Source: Anisodus tanguticus (lineage: Eukaryota > Streptophyta > Magnoliopsida > Solanales > Solanaceae). Taken from it: a stretch of DNA of 64,000 nt. The notes below the pieces were generated by a model that worked only from the letters and a program-made list of their open reading frames with translations, made no database searches and had not been told where the DNA came from. The position numbers were made by a program, and so were the translations under genes. Below are positions 44,721-56,391 of this stretch, piece after piece. Numbering within the stretch: position 1 is the first letter of the stretch; the number at the start of each line of letters is the position of its first letter. The stretch covers positions 16,860,501 to 16,924,500 of the forward strand of contig CM067551.1 of NCBI GenBank assembly GCA_034509755.1, in the 5' to 3' direction.

Positions 44721-45011
44721 AAAAAGAGAAGAAAAGAAGATAATAGAAAATGAAAGGAAAAGAAAAGTAGATCGAAGCAGATACAAAAGTACAGCAGTAA
44801 ATAAGACGATGGGTATTGAAAACCTTGAATAATGGATGTCAGTCCAAAACCACATGATTCCTAGGGATATTAATTTTTTTATTACAACATTATGGCGGTA
44901 GGCAACAGTCAAAAACCTATCCTATAATCAAACAATAAGAAACTTTGCCTGTAAATATGTTCCCTCCTCAACCAAACAAATTAAAACAGCAGTCTTTTAC
45001 AACATAAATAG

Positions 45012-45377
45012 ATGAAGTGTCTCAAAACCACTTTATTGGTATTCTTAGCCCTTGTTCTATTTGTGTTTGCCCAGCCAGGGAAAGGAACGAGGTTGTTACA
45101 TGAAAAAGAGTTGATGAAATTACAGTCTCTTCAAAGAGGTCCAGTCCCTCCTTCAGGACCATCTGGTTGCACCAATATCCCTGGAAGCTCGGGCTCAGGT
45201 TGCCCACTCAATGTCAATGAAATGCACTTTGAGCTAGTGCTTATCCAGGCAGCCTCATGGTTCAGTTTGGTGTCGCGGTTGATAATAGGAATGAAGCTCA
45301 TCAATAGTGCACCTATAACTCCTTTGCCCGTGTTACCTTGCTCAAATTGTTGGTTCCACATCAATTTGCGACATTGA
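45012..45377 (+). CDS. Possible small secreted peptide precursor
   Basis: A 121-codon ORF. Residues 1-20 (MKCLKTTLLVFLALVLFVFA) form a clear signal peptide. The mature part has TRLLHEKELMKLQSLQRG followed by PVPPSGPSGCTNIPGSSGSG and CPLNVNEMHF. The PPSGPS core and the two Cys resemble plant secreted signalling-peptide precursors with an SGPS motif (IDA/PIP-like), but the CTNIPGSSGSGCP part is not that of IDA or PIP. I do not assign a family. The last 45 residues are unlike the rest, so the true C-terminus may lie near codon 75, or a frameshift or unrecognised intron may be present. Confidence 0.45.
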   Translation: MKCLKTTLLVFLALVLFVFAQPGKGTRLLHEKELMKLQSLQRGPVPPSGPSGCTNIPGSSGSGCPLNVNEMHFELVLIQAASWFSLVSRLIIGMKLINSAPITPLPVLPCSNCWFHINLRH

Positions 45378-46258
45378 TAGTGAAGATTCATATAGGAGAA
45401 CCAAAATTACTTGGCCTCTTTTTCTTTACGCAAACAATTAGCGATATAGGATAATTTGATTTATGACATATTAGCAGGGTATATGGTGTCCTTTTATTTT
45501 ATTCTTTTAAATTTACATTTTCTGGGAACTCCTTTTTGGATTTTCTTTAGAAGGGTTCGGGGAAAGGATTGCTGATTTCAGATATTTCAATTTCTTCATT
45601 TGTTTGTAAATTATGTACAATGTTTAAAGTCGACATCAATTTGTTGATCATATAAAAGTTCTTCCTTGAATATAACCGATCTTTCCCGAATGTGGTAATT
45701 TCGGAAATATCATACATGATACGTACCGCATGTTGGATTAAATGCATTGGCAGTGTGTAATTTTATTGTACAATTTTTGTTGACATGACGTATAACAAAA
45801 AATAATTGTATATAATAAACTTAATTTTTCATAATCAGTTACTCCAAAATACGTTGATCATGTAAGAATTAATTTACACTAATGATATATAATAAGTTCA
45901 ACCCAAATGAACTACACGAAACTTCGGAGAGTTTATATTGGGGAACGGCATTAAATTAGAAACATAGATATATATCTCACAAATTTTCTATTGTGTTACC
46001 TGCAGATAATTAATTGATCTGGGAGTGAAGAACCAACTAAATTGACAAACTCAAACTCTCATACCAAGCATTTTATAATGTCTCAAAAGATTTATCTGAA
46101 AGCCAAAAAAGATATAACCTTCTGGACCGTAAACAATGAATAAGGTTTCCATGCATGTAAGTATGTTTCAAATCACTTTGTTACATAAAATAAGGTTCTT
46201 AACAATATTGAAACAGTATAGATTAATTGCTTAATGGATAACACTGATTTAACGAATT
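45378..46258. other. Intergenic stretch, nothing recognised
   Basis: AT-rich sequence with only short antisense ORFs of no recognisable family. Confidence 0.4.
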
Positions 46259-46422
46259 TGATAGAGAACATATTAATATTCTCTATATATTCTGTAATTA
46301 TAATTTTGATGTAATTATGTAAACTATATATTCTCATACAATTAGGTTTGTACTTGAAAACACCTATATATATATTGTATTAATGAGAAGCCTCCGAACA
46401 AGGAGAATTATACAATTCCACA
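46259..46422 (+). repeat. 5' LTR of E4
   Basis: It begins TGATAGAGAACATATTAA and ends CAATTCCACA just before the primer site. A palindromic TAGAGAA...TTCTCTA lies at 46262-46285. Confidence 0.88.
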
Positions 46423-46552
46423 TGGTATTAAGAGCCAAACCCTACCCTCCTCCAAAACCCTAAATCTGGCTCCCAACAAGGAGAATTATACAATTCTACA
46501 TGGTATGAAAAGTCAAACCCTACCCTCCTCCAAAACCCTAAATTCGGCGTCC
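46397..46552 (+). repeat. 78-bp tandem duplication containing the primer binding site
   Basis: 46397-46474 and 46475-46552 are near copies, each running from AACAAGGAGAATTATACAAT through the LTR end and primer site (TGGTATTAAGAGCC; second copy TGGTATGAAAAGTC) to AAACCCTAAATC. The duplication includes the last 26 bp of the LTR. Confidence 0.9.
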
Positions 46553-46596
46553 CCCCTCCCCTATTTTCTTTCTCACGCCGCCGGAAGCCCTTGTCC

Positions 46597-47240
46597 ATGG
46601 CTTCTCCCGCCTCTTCCTCCTCCACCCATGACACACACCCTACTCCCCCTCCTAACACCTTTCATCCGGCCTTTGCCGTGACGAACATCAAGAACTTTAT
46701 CTCTTTGATTCTTGATCAAGAGGATGGTCAATACTCTTCGTGGGTTGAACTATTTTGAATACATGCATGTACTTACAACGTCCTTGATCACATCGATGCC
46801 GCCACCCCTGTCTACCCGACGTCGACAACCCAACGTGGAAGCGCCTCGATGCAATCATCAAACAATTGATATATGACACCATATCCAAGGATTTACTTCA
46901 TATCATTATGAAGACATATGCTTCGGCTCACGAATTATGGACGAGACTAAAAGAAATCTTTCAAGACAACAAACATACACGTGCCGTGTATCTGGAGGAA
47001 CAAGTTAACAACATCCGTCTTGAGAACTTTGCTAACATGTCAGACTATTGTAAACAACTAAAATTAGTTGCTGATCAATTGTCTAATGTTGGCAATTCGA
47101 TTTCCGAAACAAATATGGTTTTTCAACTCATTAATGGGTTGCCTAAAGGTGAGTACGATACACTTGCAATGATGATCCAACAAGTTGATCCCCTCCCTAG
47201 CTTCAATAAGGCCCGATCACAATTGCTATTGGAATAGAAT
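46597..47240 (+). pseudogene. E4 gag
   Basis: The ATG at 46597 opens MASPASSSSTHDTHPTPPPN. An in-frame TGA at 46756-46758 follows WVELF. From 46866 a long open stretch gives the UBN2-type gag (DTISKDLLHIIMKTYA, ELWTRLKEIFQDN, SDYCKQLKLVADQLSNVG). It is followed by a Gly/Arg-rich, frame-broken zinc-knuckle region to about 47700. Confidence 0.82.
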
Positions 47241-47699
47241 AGACGTGCCAAATAAGACGAACATAATCAGAAGGCGTTGGTAGTAGATGCACCACCAACA
47301 ACCCCTGCACCCGCCGGATCACCGCAACCCGCAGACCACCAAAATCAGTGCGGTGGCCGAGGTGGTGACAGAAGTTGAGGCCTAGGCAACAGACGTGGCG
47401 GAGGAGAAAGGGGCTTAGGGGGCCGGTCCAATTCCAGTGGACAGCCACGACAGGCCCAATCCCCATATCTGTGGGCCAACCCCAGGAAATTGAGCTTCCC
47501 CCCTTGTCCATACCCAATCGCCCCGACACAACACCCGAATCCGACCCCTGAGTATTCTGTGCCCTGCTCTTGGCCCACACCACACGGGTCAGCCACACCA
47601 GGCCTACTTCTCCATGGCCCACCAGCAATAGCAGGCATACGGTCTTATGACCCCTACCAAACTGATTCAGGCCGACAACACTATGAATCTCCAGTAGCC

Positions 47700-49430
47700 C
47701 AATGACATATGGTACATGGATACGGGGGACACGTCTCATCTCAGTCGTAACTCTGGTAATCTTCCTCGACTGTTTAATTTGAGCAATCCCCAATTTATTT
47801 TGGTCGGAAATGGCAATCGCATTCCAATTCAAGGCTATGACACCACTCAAACACCACCACCTCACCCTCCCTTTACCCTAAAAAGTGCCCTATATGCGCC
47901 TAACATCATTAAAAACTTTATTTATGTTTGGAAATTTACTAGTTACAATTCCATATCTATTGAGTTTGACCCTTTTGTTTTTCTGTGAAGGACCTACGTA
48001 CGGAGACAACTCTTACGAGATGCAATAGTGTGGGCGACCTCTATAATTTATCATCCAATTCTGCTACAAGTGTCAATCCACATACCTCTCTGGCTGCAAT
48101 CTCTCCATCAACTTGTCACGATAGACTTGGGCACCCGGGAGCACCAATTTTTAATTTTCTTAGGAGTTAATTTAATTCAATGTAATAAAGGGAAATTTCC
48201 TCACGATTGCTTCTCTTGTCCTTTAGGGAAGCATGTTAGACTTCCTTTTCAGTCATCAATGAGTGTAACATTTTCTCCTTTTGATATCATTCATGCGGAT
48301 TTATGGATATCTCTAATTACTAGCAAACTAGGCCACAAATATTATTTGGTGCTTTTGGATGATTTCTCACTTTTTTTGGGTTTATCCTCTAAAATATAAG
48401 TCCCAAGCTTACCCCACTTTTTCTTGAATTTCAAGCATATGTTAAAACCCAGTTTGAGAAAAATATCAAAACGTTTCAATGTGACAATGACCGTGAGTTT
48501 GAAAATTCTCCTTTTCATAAATTTTGTGCGGATAATGGCATGATGTTTCGATTCTCTTTCCCCCATACCTCCCCTCAAAATAGAAAAGCCGAAAGAATCC
48601 TGCGCATCATCAACAATATGATCCATACTTTACTCTTTCATGCCTCTATCCCCCTTTCTTTTGGATCTATGCATTGCACATGGTAGCATATATCCTTAAT
48701 ATACTACCAACACGTACTCTTCATAATAAAACTCCAACCGAAATTCTCTTCCGTTGAATCCCTTCCTATGGCCATCTTCGGATCTTTGGTTGTCTATGCT
48801 ACCCGAATTTTTCCTCCACGACTCCTCACAAACTAGCGCCTAGGTATACTCATTGCATCTTCTTGAGTTTCCCGTCGAATCATAGGAGGTACTTATGCTA
48901 TGATTTGTCCACAAATAAAATTCTAGTCTCTCGCCATGTCATGTTTGAGGAGCACATTTTCCCATTTGCAAACGTCCGAAAATACCAAGTCACTGATTAT
49001 GGCTTCCTTGACAATTCAGACACATCCCTTCTCATTAAAAATGTAATACATGGGACTAGTAGTTCGGCCCCACCCGACCCTCCGACACCTGCCACGTCTT
49101 TTGTCGAACCCCCAACACACTGCTTGCCTACGGGCAGTGTGCTGTCACCACCCTCCACTTCCCCGTCACACACTGCCCACTGCCAAAAGCCTACCCCACC
49201 TGGCCCTCTGCCCACGTCGAATACCCCCCACCCCCGTCTGCCCTCCGATCCCCGAGCCCAGATCACACGCAGCCTGGCCACATCCCACAAAATGCTACCC
49301 ATCCGATCCCTATTCCTATACACCGCATGGAAACTCGTGCCCAATATGAGATCTTCAATCCAAAAGTCCACTTTAATATATCCACTCAAACTATCTCACC
49401 TCTACCTAAAAATCCAACATTAGCCAAGCT
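47700..49430 (+). pseudogene. E4 protease and integrase
   Basis: The protease motif reads WYMDTGDTSHLS (47706 onward), with Asp in place of the Ala of DTGA. Pre-integrase (RLGHPGAPIFNFLRS) is at 47985-48170, then CFSCPLGKHVRLPF and FDIIHADLW at 48028-48399. The integrase core is in a further frame near 48470-48640 (FQCDNDREFEN; SPQNRKAERI, with the usual Asn-Gly now Asn-Arg). The C-terminal domain (SRHVMFEEHIFPFAN) is at 48863-49423. Confidence 0.8.
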
Positions 49431-50940
49431 TGACCCAAATTGTAATGCGGCCATGCGTAAAGAATTTGATGCGCTCACTAAACAACACACTTGAGATCTT
49501 GTCCCAAAACCAGAGGGGGTCATGTGATTCATTGTATATGGATATATCATCACAAATTCAAGGATAGTGGTGAGCTTGAATGCCATAAGGCGAGACTCGT
49601 GGCAAATGGCACAGGTAACAGAGAAGTGTTGATTGTGGTGAGACCTTCAGTCTAGTGGTTAAACCTACCACCATTCATACTATTTTGAGAATTTCTATGG
49701 GGAAGAACTGGCCGATTCATCAACTTGATGTGAAAAATGCGTTCCTACATGGGAATTTGAAAGAAACCATCTATATGCATTAACCACCTGGCTTTGTGCA
49801 TCCCTCGACTCCTCAGCATGTCTGTCGTCTTCGCAAGTTACTCTATCGCTTGAAACAAGCCCCATGGGCTTGGTATGATCAATTTTCCACCTACATCATG
49901 AATATCGAGTTCATGTGCAGCAAAAGTGATATTCACTTTTTATTTTTCATCGAGGTAATGACACTGTATACCTTTTGCTCTATGTGGCTAACATTTTCCT
50001 GGACGCCTTCTTTGATGTTCTATAAAATGAGATCATTACCTTGCTTAAATCAAAATTTGCCATGACGGACTTGGGTAAATTGAGTTATTTCTTGGGGATT
50101 TCCAGGACTAGATCCGCGAATGTAATGTTTCCGTATCAGCGTAAGTATACCGAAGAGATTGTTTACAAAGCTAAAATGGCAAACTACAAGATCATACTTA
50201 CTCCAGTTGACTCGAAATCGAAGCTCAGCGCCAATGATGGGGATCCGGTGCATGATCCTTCTCTTTATAGGAGTCTCGCTGGTGCACTTCGGTATCTTAC
50301 CTTCACTACGCCCGATATTGCCTATGTTATTCAATATGTGTGCTAGTTCATACATGCTCCCAGGGAGCCTCACTTTACCGCTCTTAAACGTTTCATTTGA
50401 TACGTTAAGGGCACCCTTGACTATTGATTACATCTTTATACATCTGCACCGACCAGGCTGATATCATACACGGACGCCGATTGAGGCGGCTGTCCTGACA
50501 CACGTCGATCTACTTTCGGATATTATGTATTTTTGGGTGATAACCTCATTTTGTGGTCTGCAAAATGGCAAGCCACGCTTTCCCATTCGAGTGCAGAAGC
50601 AGAATATATAGGCGTTGCAGACGTTGTTGCCAAAACTTGTTGTCTCAGAAACCTCCTCTAAGGCTTTATTTCCCCTTACGTAAGGCATCTATTATATATT
50701 GTGATAACATATATGTTGTCTATTTGTCTCATAACCCGGTTCAACATCAGAGGACCAAACATATTGAGATGGATATTCATTTTGTTCGTGAGAAGGTTTC
50801 CATGGGTCATGTTCGGGTGTTACATGTTCCTTCTTCCTATCGGTACGCAAATATATTTACTAAGTGACTTCATCGGCAGTTGTTCCTTGACTTCAGATCC
50901 AGTCTCAGCGTCCGGCCTCCTCCATCTCCGACTGAGGGGG
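49420..50940 (+). pseudogene. E4 reverse transcriptase and RNase H
   Basis: The RT start is only faintly readable with several stops (about 49420-49790). 49796-50065 gives VCRLRKLLYRLKQAPWAWY. The catalytic YVDD reads YVAN near 49980 (LYVANIFL). 50041-50346 is the thumb region (MTDLGKLSYFLGIS, LAGALRYLTFTTPDIAY). RNase H follows in three frames to about 50930 (SSAEAEYIGVADVV; QHQRTKHIEMDIHFVREKV). Confidence 0.82.
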
Positions 50941-50942
50941 TG

Positions 50943-51104
50943 TGATAGAGAATATATTAATATTCTTTATATATTCTGTAATTATGATTTTGATGTAATT
51001 ATATAAACTAGATATTCTCATACAATTAGGTTTGTACTTGTAAACACCTATATATATTGTATTAATAAGAAGCCTCCGAACAAGAAGAATTATACAATTC
51101 TACA
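50943..51104 (+). repeat. 3' LTR of E4
   Basis: It follows the purine tract and matches 46259-46422, ending CAATTCTACA. Confidence 0.88.
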
Positions 51105-51824
51105 GTCTCTTCTTTGGTGGAAAATGACTAAGCATGCAACACAAAAGTTCACTTGCGTATTCAATTTGAAGATACTTCAAAGAACGGAGTCAGTTGACAA
51201 TGAAGAATTGGTAGCTCATTCTTTATTGTTTAATTAATTAATATGAAGACATAAAAAAGACTACGAAAAAGAAAAATATGATTCATCTTGCTAGTACGTA
51301 GTAACATTCACATTAAGATTTGACTAATTGAGTTAGTGTAATACTTAACATATATGATATATATCATGTTAGAATTAGCTATCCCGAACCATGATTAACA
51401 TATTCCCATGGTAATAAATGATAAGACCGCCATATTGACTCGTGAGGAATTAAAATAATTAAATAGAACATAATATAATATTTAAAGGTGGCTAACGGTG
51501 GTTGTGGGTGCTTATTGTTGATAATAACGGTGGTTGATGGTGGTGATTATTCTAATTAGTAGTCATGAGGTGTGGTTGATGCAATGGTTAACCATAATGG
51601 TTTATAGAGGTAATTGGTGGTGGTTCCTGAGAATTGTGGCGGATGATGGTGTGGTTATTGATAGCGGTGATTGATGAAGTATGATGGTGGCTAATGTGGT
51701 GATTAGTAGTGGTTATAATTGGTGGTTGGTAACGATTATAAATGGTGGCTAGCTAGTGGTGGTGACGACTAACTGTGGTGATGGAGATGGTTACTGGTGG
51801 TGCATAGTGGTAGGCGGTGGTAGG
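51105..51824. other. Intergenic stretch ending in GGT-rich low-complexity DNA
   Basis: From about 51490 the plus strand is a degenerate run of GGTGGT/GGTGAT units with no stable period. It ends at E6. No gene was recognised. Confidence 0.55.
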
Positions 51825-52768
51825 TGTTGGAAATTCACTAATGTAGAATTAAGTTTATCCTATTATTTATGACTCGAACAATTGGGGGCTCGCACGTCGG
51901 AAACATCGTTTCCACACATGTGCACACGTAGTGCCAAGTATCACAAATTTCATTAGTGAAAGAGATATTGGTACGTAACTGATACGTTTGAGACATATAA
52001 TGATGGACGGTTATTGGCCAAATAACAAGTATTCCACGTTGGTAAACGAAGGAAGAAGTGTACGAAGTGTAAGATGAAATGAGTCGGAAGTCGCCGCGGC
52101 GCGGCCCCATCGGAGCCGAGGTGCCGGAGAGCCGTGGCGCCTCCTAGACAGCGCCGCGATGCTAATTGGGTGGTCAGTCACTGGAGCCGCGGTGCTAATT
52201 CGTAGAGCCGCGGTGCTTCGGAGGCAGAATGCTGCGACAAAAAGATGGAAAGTTCTGACTTTTAGGCTGGTTTTGGAGCATTGAATCTCTATTATTTGGC
52301 ACATGAATTCAGCAATTATTTGGTTGAATGTAACCCCTCAATAAGTGTCATTACATGGTTATTGAAGGCCATTATTTGGCTAGTTGAGGGGTCATCTCCT
52401 TACACTATAAATTGAGGCATTTGGCTCAATTGTTCAATACTAAGAAACACTTACAGAATTTTCTGAAATCTTCCTCTTCTTCTTTAGCAAGTTTATTATA
52501 CTCAAAGTTCTTCAAGAGTAACACTTGAGTTTCCTTTACTCATTTGTTAAGTTGATGTTTTATCTTGGGAGACTATTGCCCGATAACGTAAAAGGATATA
52601 TACGGGGCAATCTTGTCTTAAAGACAGAGTGACATCACTCGACTCAGCAAATCACAAGGAGTTTGTAATCGTTCTTATTTCCAGTTTGTTGTAATCTTTA
52701 GTTTATCATTTCTAGAAATTTGTAATATTTACTTACTTCCCGTTTCCTGCAATTGTTGTAACCCCACT
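51825..52768 (+). repeat. 5' LTR of E6
   Basis: It starts TGTTGGAAATTCACTAATG. A GC-rich block with CCGCGG-type repeats lies at 52090-52230, a TATA box CTATAAATTGAG at 52404-52415, and the segment CAATCTTGTCTTAAA at 52608-52622. The 3' border was set by comparison with E3 and the 3' LTR, within a few bases. Confidence 0.88.
52404..52415 (+). promoter_or_regulatory. TATA box of the E6/E3 LTR promoter
   Basis: CTATAAATTGAG is conserved in both E6 LTRs (57548 region) and the right LTR of E3, and is altered in the left LTR of E3. It marks the likely transcription start near 52435. Confidence 0.6.
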
Positions 52769-52770
52769 AT

Positions 52771-52785
52771 TTTAAGACAAGATTG
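52771..52785 (+). promoter_or_regulatory. E6 primer-site position: LTR-complementary 15-mer
   Basis: TTTAAGACAAGATTG lies about 2 nt after the 5' LTR. It is the exact reverse complement of 52608-52622 in the same LTR. No tRNA-Met type site is present. Confidence 0.65.
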
Positions 52786-52803
52786 TTGTAAGTGCTTAGA
52801 AAG

Positions 52804-53840
52804 ATGACTGGGAGAGAACAACTCATTTCTGATTCTGCTGCTGCTACTCAAGGCAACCCCTCTGCCTTCCCCACTGTTGTTCAAGGCACACCTAATGCCT
52901 TCACCTCTACTCAAGGCTCATCCAACGCCTTTCCTGCTTCTCAAGGGAACGTTACATTTGCTCCACCCTCCGGGTTCCATCATGAACGCCCAGAAAAATT
53001 CATGGGCTCCAACTTCAAGAGATGACAACAAAAGATATTATTTTATCTGACTGTTATGGGAATGACTTATTTCATAACAGAAGATCCTCTACAAGCTGGA
53101 GATGAAGTGGACCCTCAGCCTAATGAAACGGCTGGAGGGGACCATGGTATCCATGTCGTCACTGGCATGAAGATGGTTCTTGATGCTTAGAGTCATAGTG
53201 ACTTCATGTGTAAGAACTATATTCTGAAATGTCTGTCGGACCCACTCTACAAGGTGTATTGCGCCGTAGGCACAACCAAAGAGTTATGAGAAAAGCTACA
53301 GAATAAGTACAACACACAAGATGTTGGTACTAAGAAATTCATCATTGGGAAATTCCTGAAATTTCAAATGGTGGATAGCAAAATTGTGATGTCCCAAGTC
53401 CAGGAATTCCAAATGATTCTACATCACATGGATTTGGAAGGTATGAAACTAAATGAGCAGTTTTTTGTTGCATCACTGATTGAAAAGTTACCTCCCTCGT
53501 AGAATGAGTTTATGAGTTACTTAAAACTCAAAACAAAGGAGATGACTTTTGAAGAACTTATTATCAAACTCCAGATTCAGGAAGATAATAAGAAGGCCTT
53601 GCCTAGGGGAAAATAACCCGCTGAGGCAAAGGCAAATCTGACTAAGGCCAAATGGAACCCAAGCATGAAGCGCAAGTTCCAGAAAGACGGCAAGACCCAA
53701 GCGGCGGAGAAGTTCAAGGGAAACTGTCACCACTGTGGAAACCTAGTCACATGATCAAGGATTGCCGCAAGCTTAAGACTGAGCAACAAGAGAAGTCCAA
53801 GGCCAAAGGCAAGGCACAGACTAACGTCATCAAAGACACG
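52804..53840 (+). pseudogene. E6 gag
   Basis: The ATG at 52804 opens MTGREQLISDSAAATQGNPS, then QGxxNAF repeats and HHERPEKFMGSNFKR. TGA at about 53023 and further stops break it. Homology continues through KNYILKCLSDPLYKVYC and QMVDSKIVMSQVQEFQMILH to the CCHC zinc knuckle readable near 53725-53765 (CHHCGNLVTsequence shifted by one frame at the last Cys region). The knuckle region is lost in E3. Confidence 0.82.
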
Positions 53841-54600
53841 CTTCTTGACAACATGATTGAGGAGTTATCGGTGGTGGTGCTTGAAGCAAACTTGTTGAGA
53901 ATCCCATGCAATGGTGTATGGACACGGGTGCTACCAGAGACATTTGTTCCAATAGAGATGTCTTCTCCACGTATACAAGTACTTTGTGACATTCATTGAT
54001 GATAGCAGAAGGTATTGTTACCTTAACTTGTTGAAAAGTAAAGATGAAGCATTTGAAGCGTTCCGACGCTACAAAGCAGAAGTTGAAAACCAACTAAGCA
54101 TGCAGATTAAATCCATGGGGAGAATATGTAGCGCTATTTGAGGAATATTATGCCTAATCGGGCATTTTTCGTCAAATGATGGCTCCATACTCACCTCAGT
54201 CAAACGATGTTGCGGAATGCAAGAACCGCACATTGAATAAAATGATGAATGTCTTGCTCATCAATTCCAGTCTTCTCCAAAATATGTGGGGAGAAGCCAT
54301 CATTACCGCTAATACGATTCTTAATAGAGTCCCACATAAGGGTAAGGACAAAATTCCATATGAATCATGGAAGGCTAGGAAACCCACCTATAAATATTTA
54401 AAGGTGTGGGGTTGTTTGGCAAAGGTTGAAGTGCCTAAGCCAAAGCAGGTCAAGATTGGGCCTAAGATTGTAAATTGCATTTTCATCGGATATGCAAATA
54501 ACAATAGTGCTTATCGCTTCTTAGTGCATAAGTCAGATATTCCAGATATCCACGGGGGTACAATCATGGAATCAAGGAATGCTCAATTCTTTTAGGATAC
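53840..54600 (+). pseudogene. E6 protease end and integrase, internally deleted
   Basis: The reading EELSVVVLEANLL leads to a degraded protease (WTRVLPETFVP, where E3 has a DTGATRHIC site). Near 53970 it jumps to the integrase reading YFVTFIDDSRRYCYLNLLKS, so the pre-integrase and first catalytic Asp are missing. 54176-54595 contains SPQSNDVAECKNRTL, where the catalytic Glu remains but the following Arg is Cys, and QNMWGEAIITANTILNRVP. Confidence 0.85.
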
Positions 54601-54639
54601 TTTTCCTAGAAAGGAAAAAGACATAATCTCTCGCAAACA

Positions 54640-56391
54640 AAGTTATGAACAAAGCTCTCAGGAACCAGGAGCCATTGACTGCCCGGATCTAGATGGTTCA
54701 GATCTAGTGGACTTCGAAGTGGCTGAATATCCGGAAACTAGTATTCTAGATTCTCAGAACTTGGAGACTCCAGAAATGGAACCAAGGCGAAGTAAAAGGG
54801 CCAGGAAGGATAAATACTTCGGTCCTAACTTTGTAGCTTATATGGTTGATGACGAACCAAGGACAATTGTTGAAGCGTTGTCAACTCCAGAGGCACCGCT
54901 ATGGAAAGAAGCTATTGAGAGTGAAATAGATTCCATCCTGCATAACCATACTTGGGAGTTGGTTGATCTTCCTTCGGGAAACAAACCGTTGGGTTGTAAA
55001 TGGATATTCAAATGGAAGTATAAGGCAGATGGGTCTATAGATAAGTACAAGGACAGGTTGGTAGTCAAGGGCTATCGACAGAAAGAAGGCCTTGACTATT
55101 TTGACACGTACTCCCGGTGTCTCGGATGACGTCTATACGGGTATTCATTGCGATCACATCATTGCGTGACCTTGAGATACATCAAATGGATGTCAAGACA
55201 GCCTTCCTAAATGGTGATTTGGAAGAAGAAATCTATATGAAATAACCCTAGGGGTATGTGGTTCCAGGGCAAGAGAAGAAAGTCTGTCGGCTTGTCAAAT
55301 ATATGTACGGGTTGAAACAAGCCTCGAAGCAATGACATGAAAAAATTGATAGTACTCTACTATCAAAGGGTTTCTCCATTAATGAATGTGACAAATGTGT
55401 CTACACGAAAGGTAATTGTGACTAGTTCATCATGATACATCTATATGTAGATGACATGTTAATCACAGGGAGCAGTCCTAGTTTGATCCTAGAGACTAAG
55501 AACAGGTTGAAACAATGCTTTGACATGAAGGATATGGGTATCACAGATGTCATCTTAGGGATAAAGATCTCTAAGACGTCTGCCGGACTATCTTATCTCA
55601 GTCTCACTACATCGAGGATGTGTTGAGAAAGTTTGAGATGTTTGACAGTTCGCCTATGAAGTCACCATTGGATAGAAATCAAAAGTTTGATAAAAATCGT
55701 GGTGCACCCGTATGTCAGGAACAATATCCACAGGTGATTGGTAGTTTGATGTACATAACAAACTGCACCCGACCTGATATTGCTTATGTAGTCAACAAGT
55801 TAGCTAGGTTTACCCGTAATCCGAGTAATGATAATTAGAATGCGTTGAATCGGGTACTACGATACCTGAAATACACGCTAACTTACAGGTTGCATTATTC
55901 GAGATATCCAGCTGTACTAGAAGGGTACAGTGATGCAAACCGATATCGATATAGAGAACACCAAGTCCACCAGTGGGTATATATTTACAATTGGTGGTGG
56001 GGCTGTGTCTTAGAAATCCTCTAAGCAAACTTGCATCGCCTGATCCATGATGGAATCGGAGTTTATCGCTTTAGACAAAATAGGAGAAGAAGCTGAGTTG
56101 CTTCACGACTTCTTAGAGGATGTCCCTTGTTGGAGCAAACCCGTACCTTCTGTAATGATCCACTGCGACAGCCAGTCGGCTCTAGAAAGGGCACAAAATT
56201 CTATGTACAACAGCAAGTCTCGTCATATTCGACGGAGACATAAGACCGTTAGCCAGCTGATCACCACGGGTATAATATCCATTGATTACATAAAATCAAA
56301 TGATAACATAACGGATCCACTGACAAAGGGCTTACCCAAAGATCAGATGTTCTATCTGTCTAGGGGAATGGGCTTAAAACCCAAGCTATAA
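54640..56391 (+). pseudogene. E6 linker, reverse transcriptase and RNase H
   Basis: 54707-55129 gives MDFEVAEYPETSILDSQN, WKEAIESEIDSILHNHTWEL and PLGCKWIFKWKYKADGSID. The reading shifts near 55120. 55432-55626 keeps LYVDDMLITGSSPSLIL. 55620-55838 is the thumb region. RNase H runs from about 55840 to 56391 in two frames, ending SRGMGLKPKL. Codon changes and stops relative to E3 are independent, so the two copies decayed separately. Confidence 0.87.

Larger units (their letters stand above)
46259..51104 (+). mobile_element. Ty1/copia element E4, full length, heavily decayed
   Basis: Two 162-164 bp LTRs, a primer site, a purine tract CTGAGGGGGTG and gag-to-RNase H order. The flanking five bases differ (GAATT before, GTCTC after), so no target duplication is visible. 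Every gene has several breaks. Confidence 0.88.

Noticed and set aside
47203..47865. A 220-codon minus-strand ORF within E4
   Set aside because: It is antisense to the gag/protease linker, with no domain; openness is explained by base composition.
51490..51824. GGT-rich stretch as a glycine-rich protein gene
   Set aside because: No sustained ORF, start or splice context; it is low-complexity DNA.
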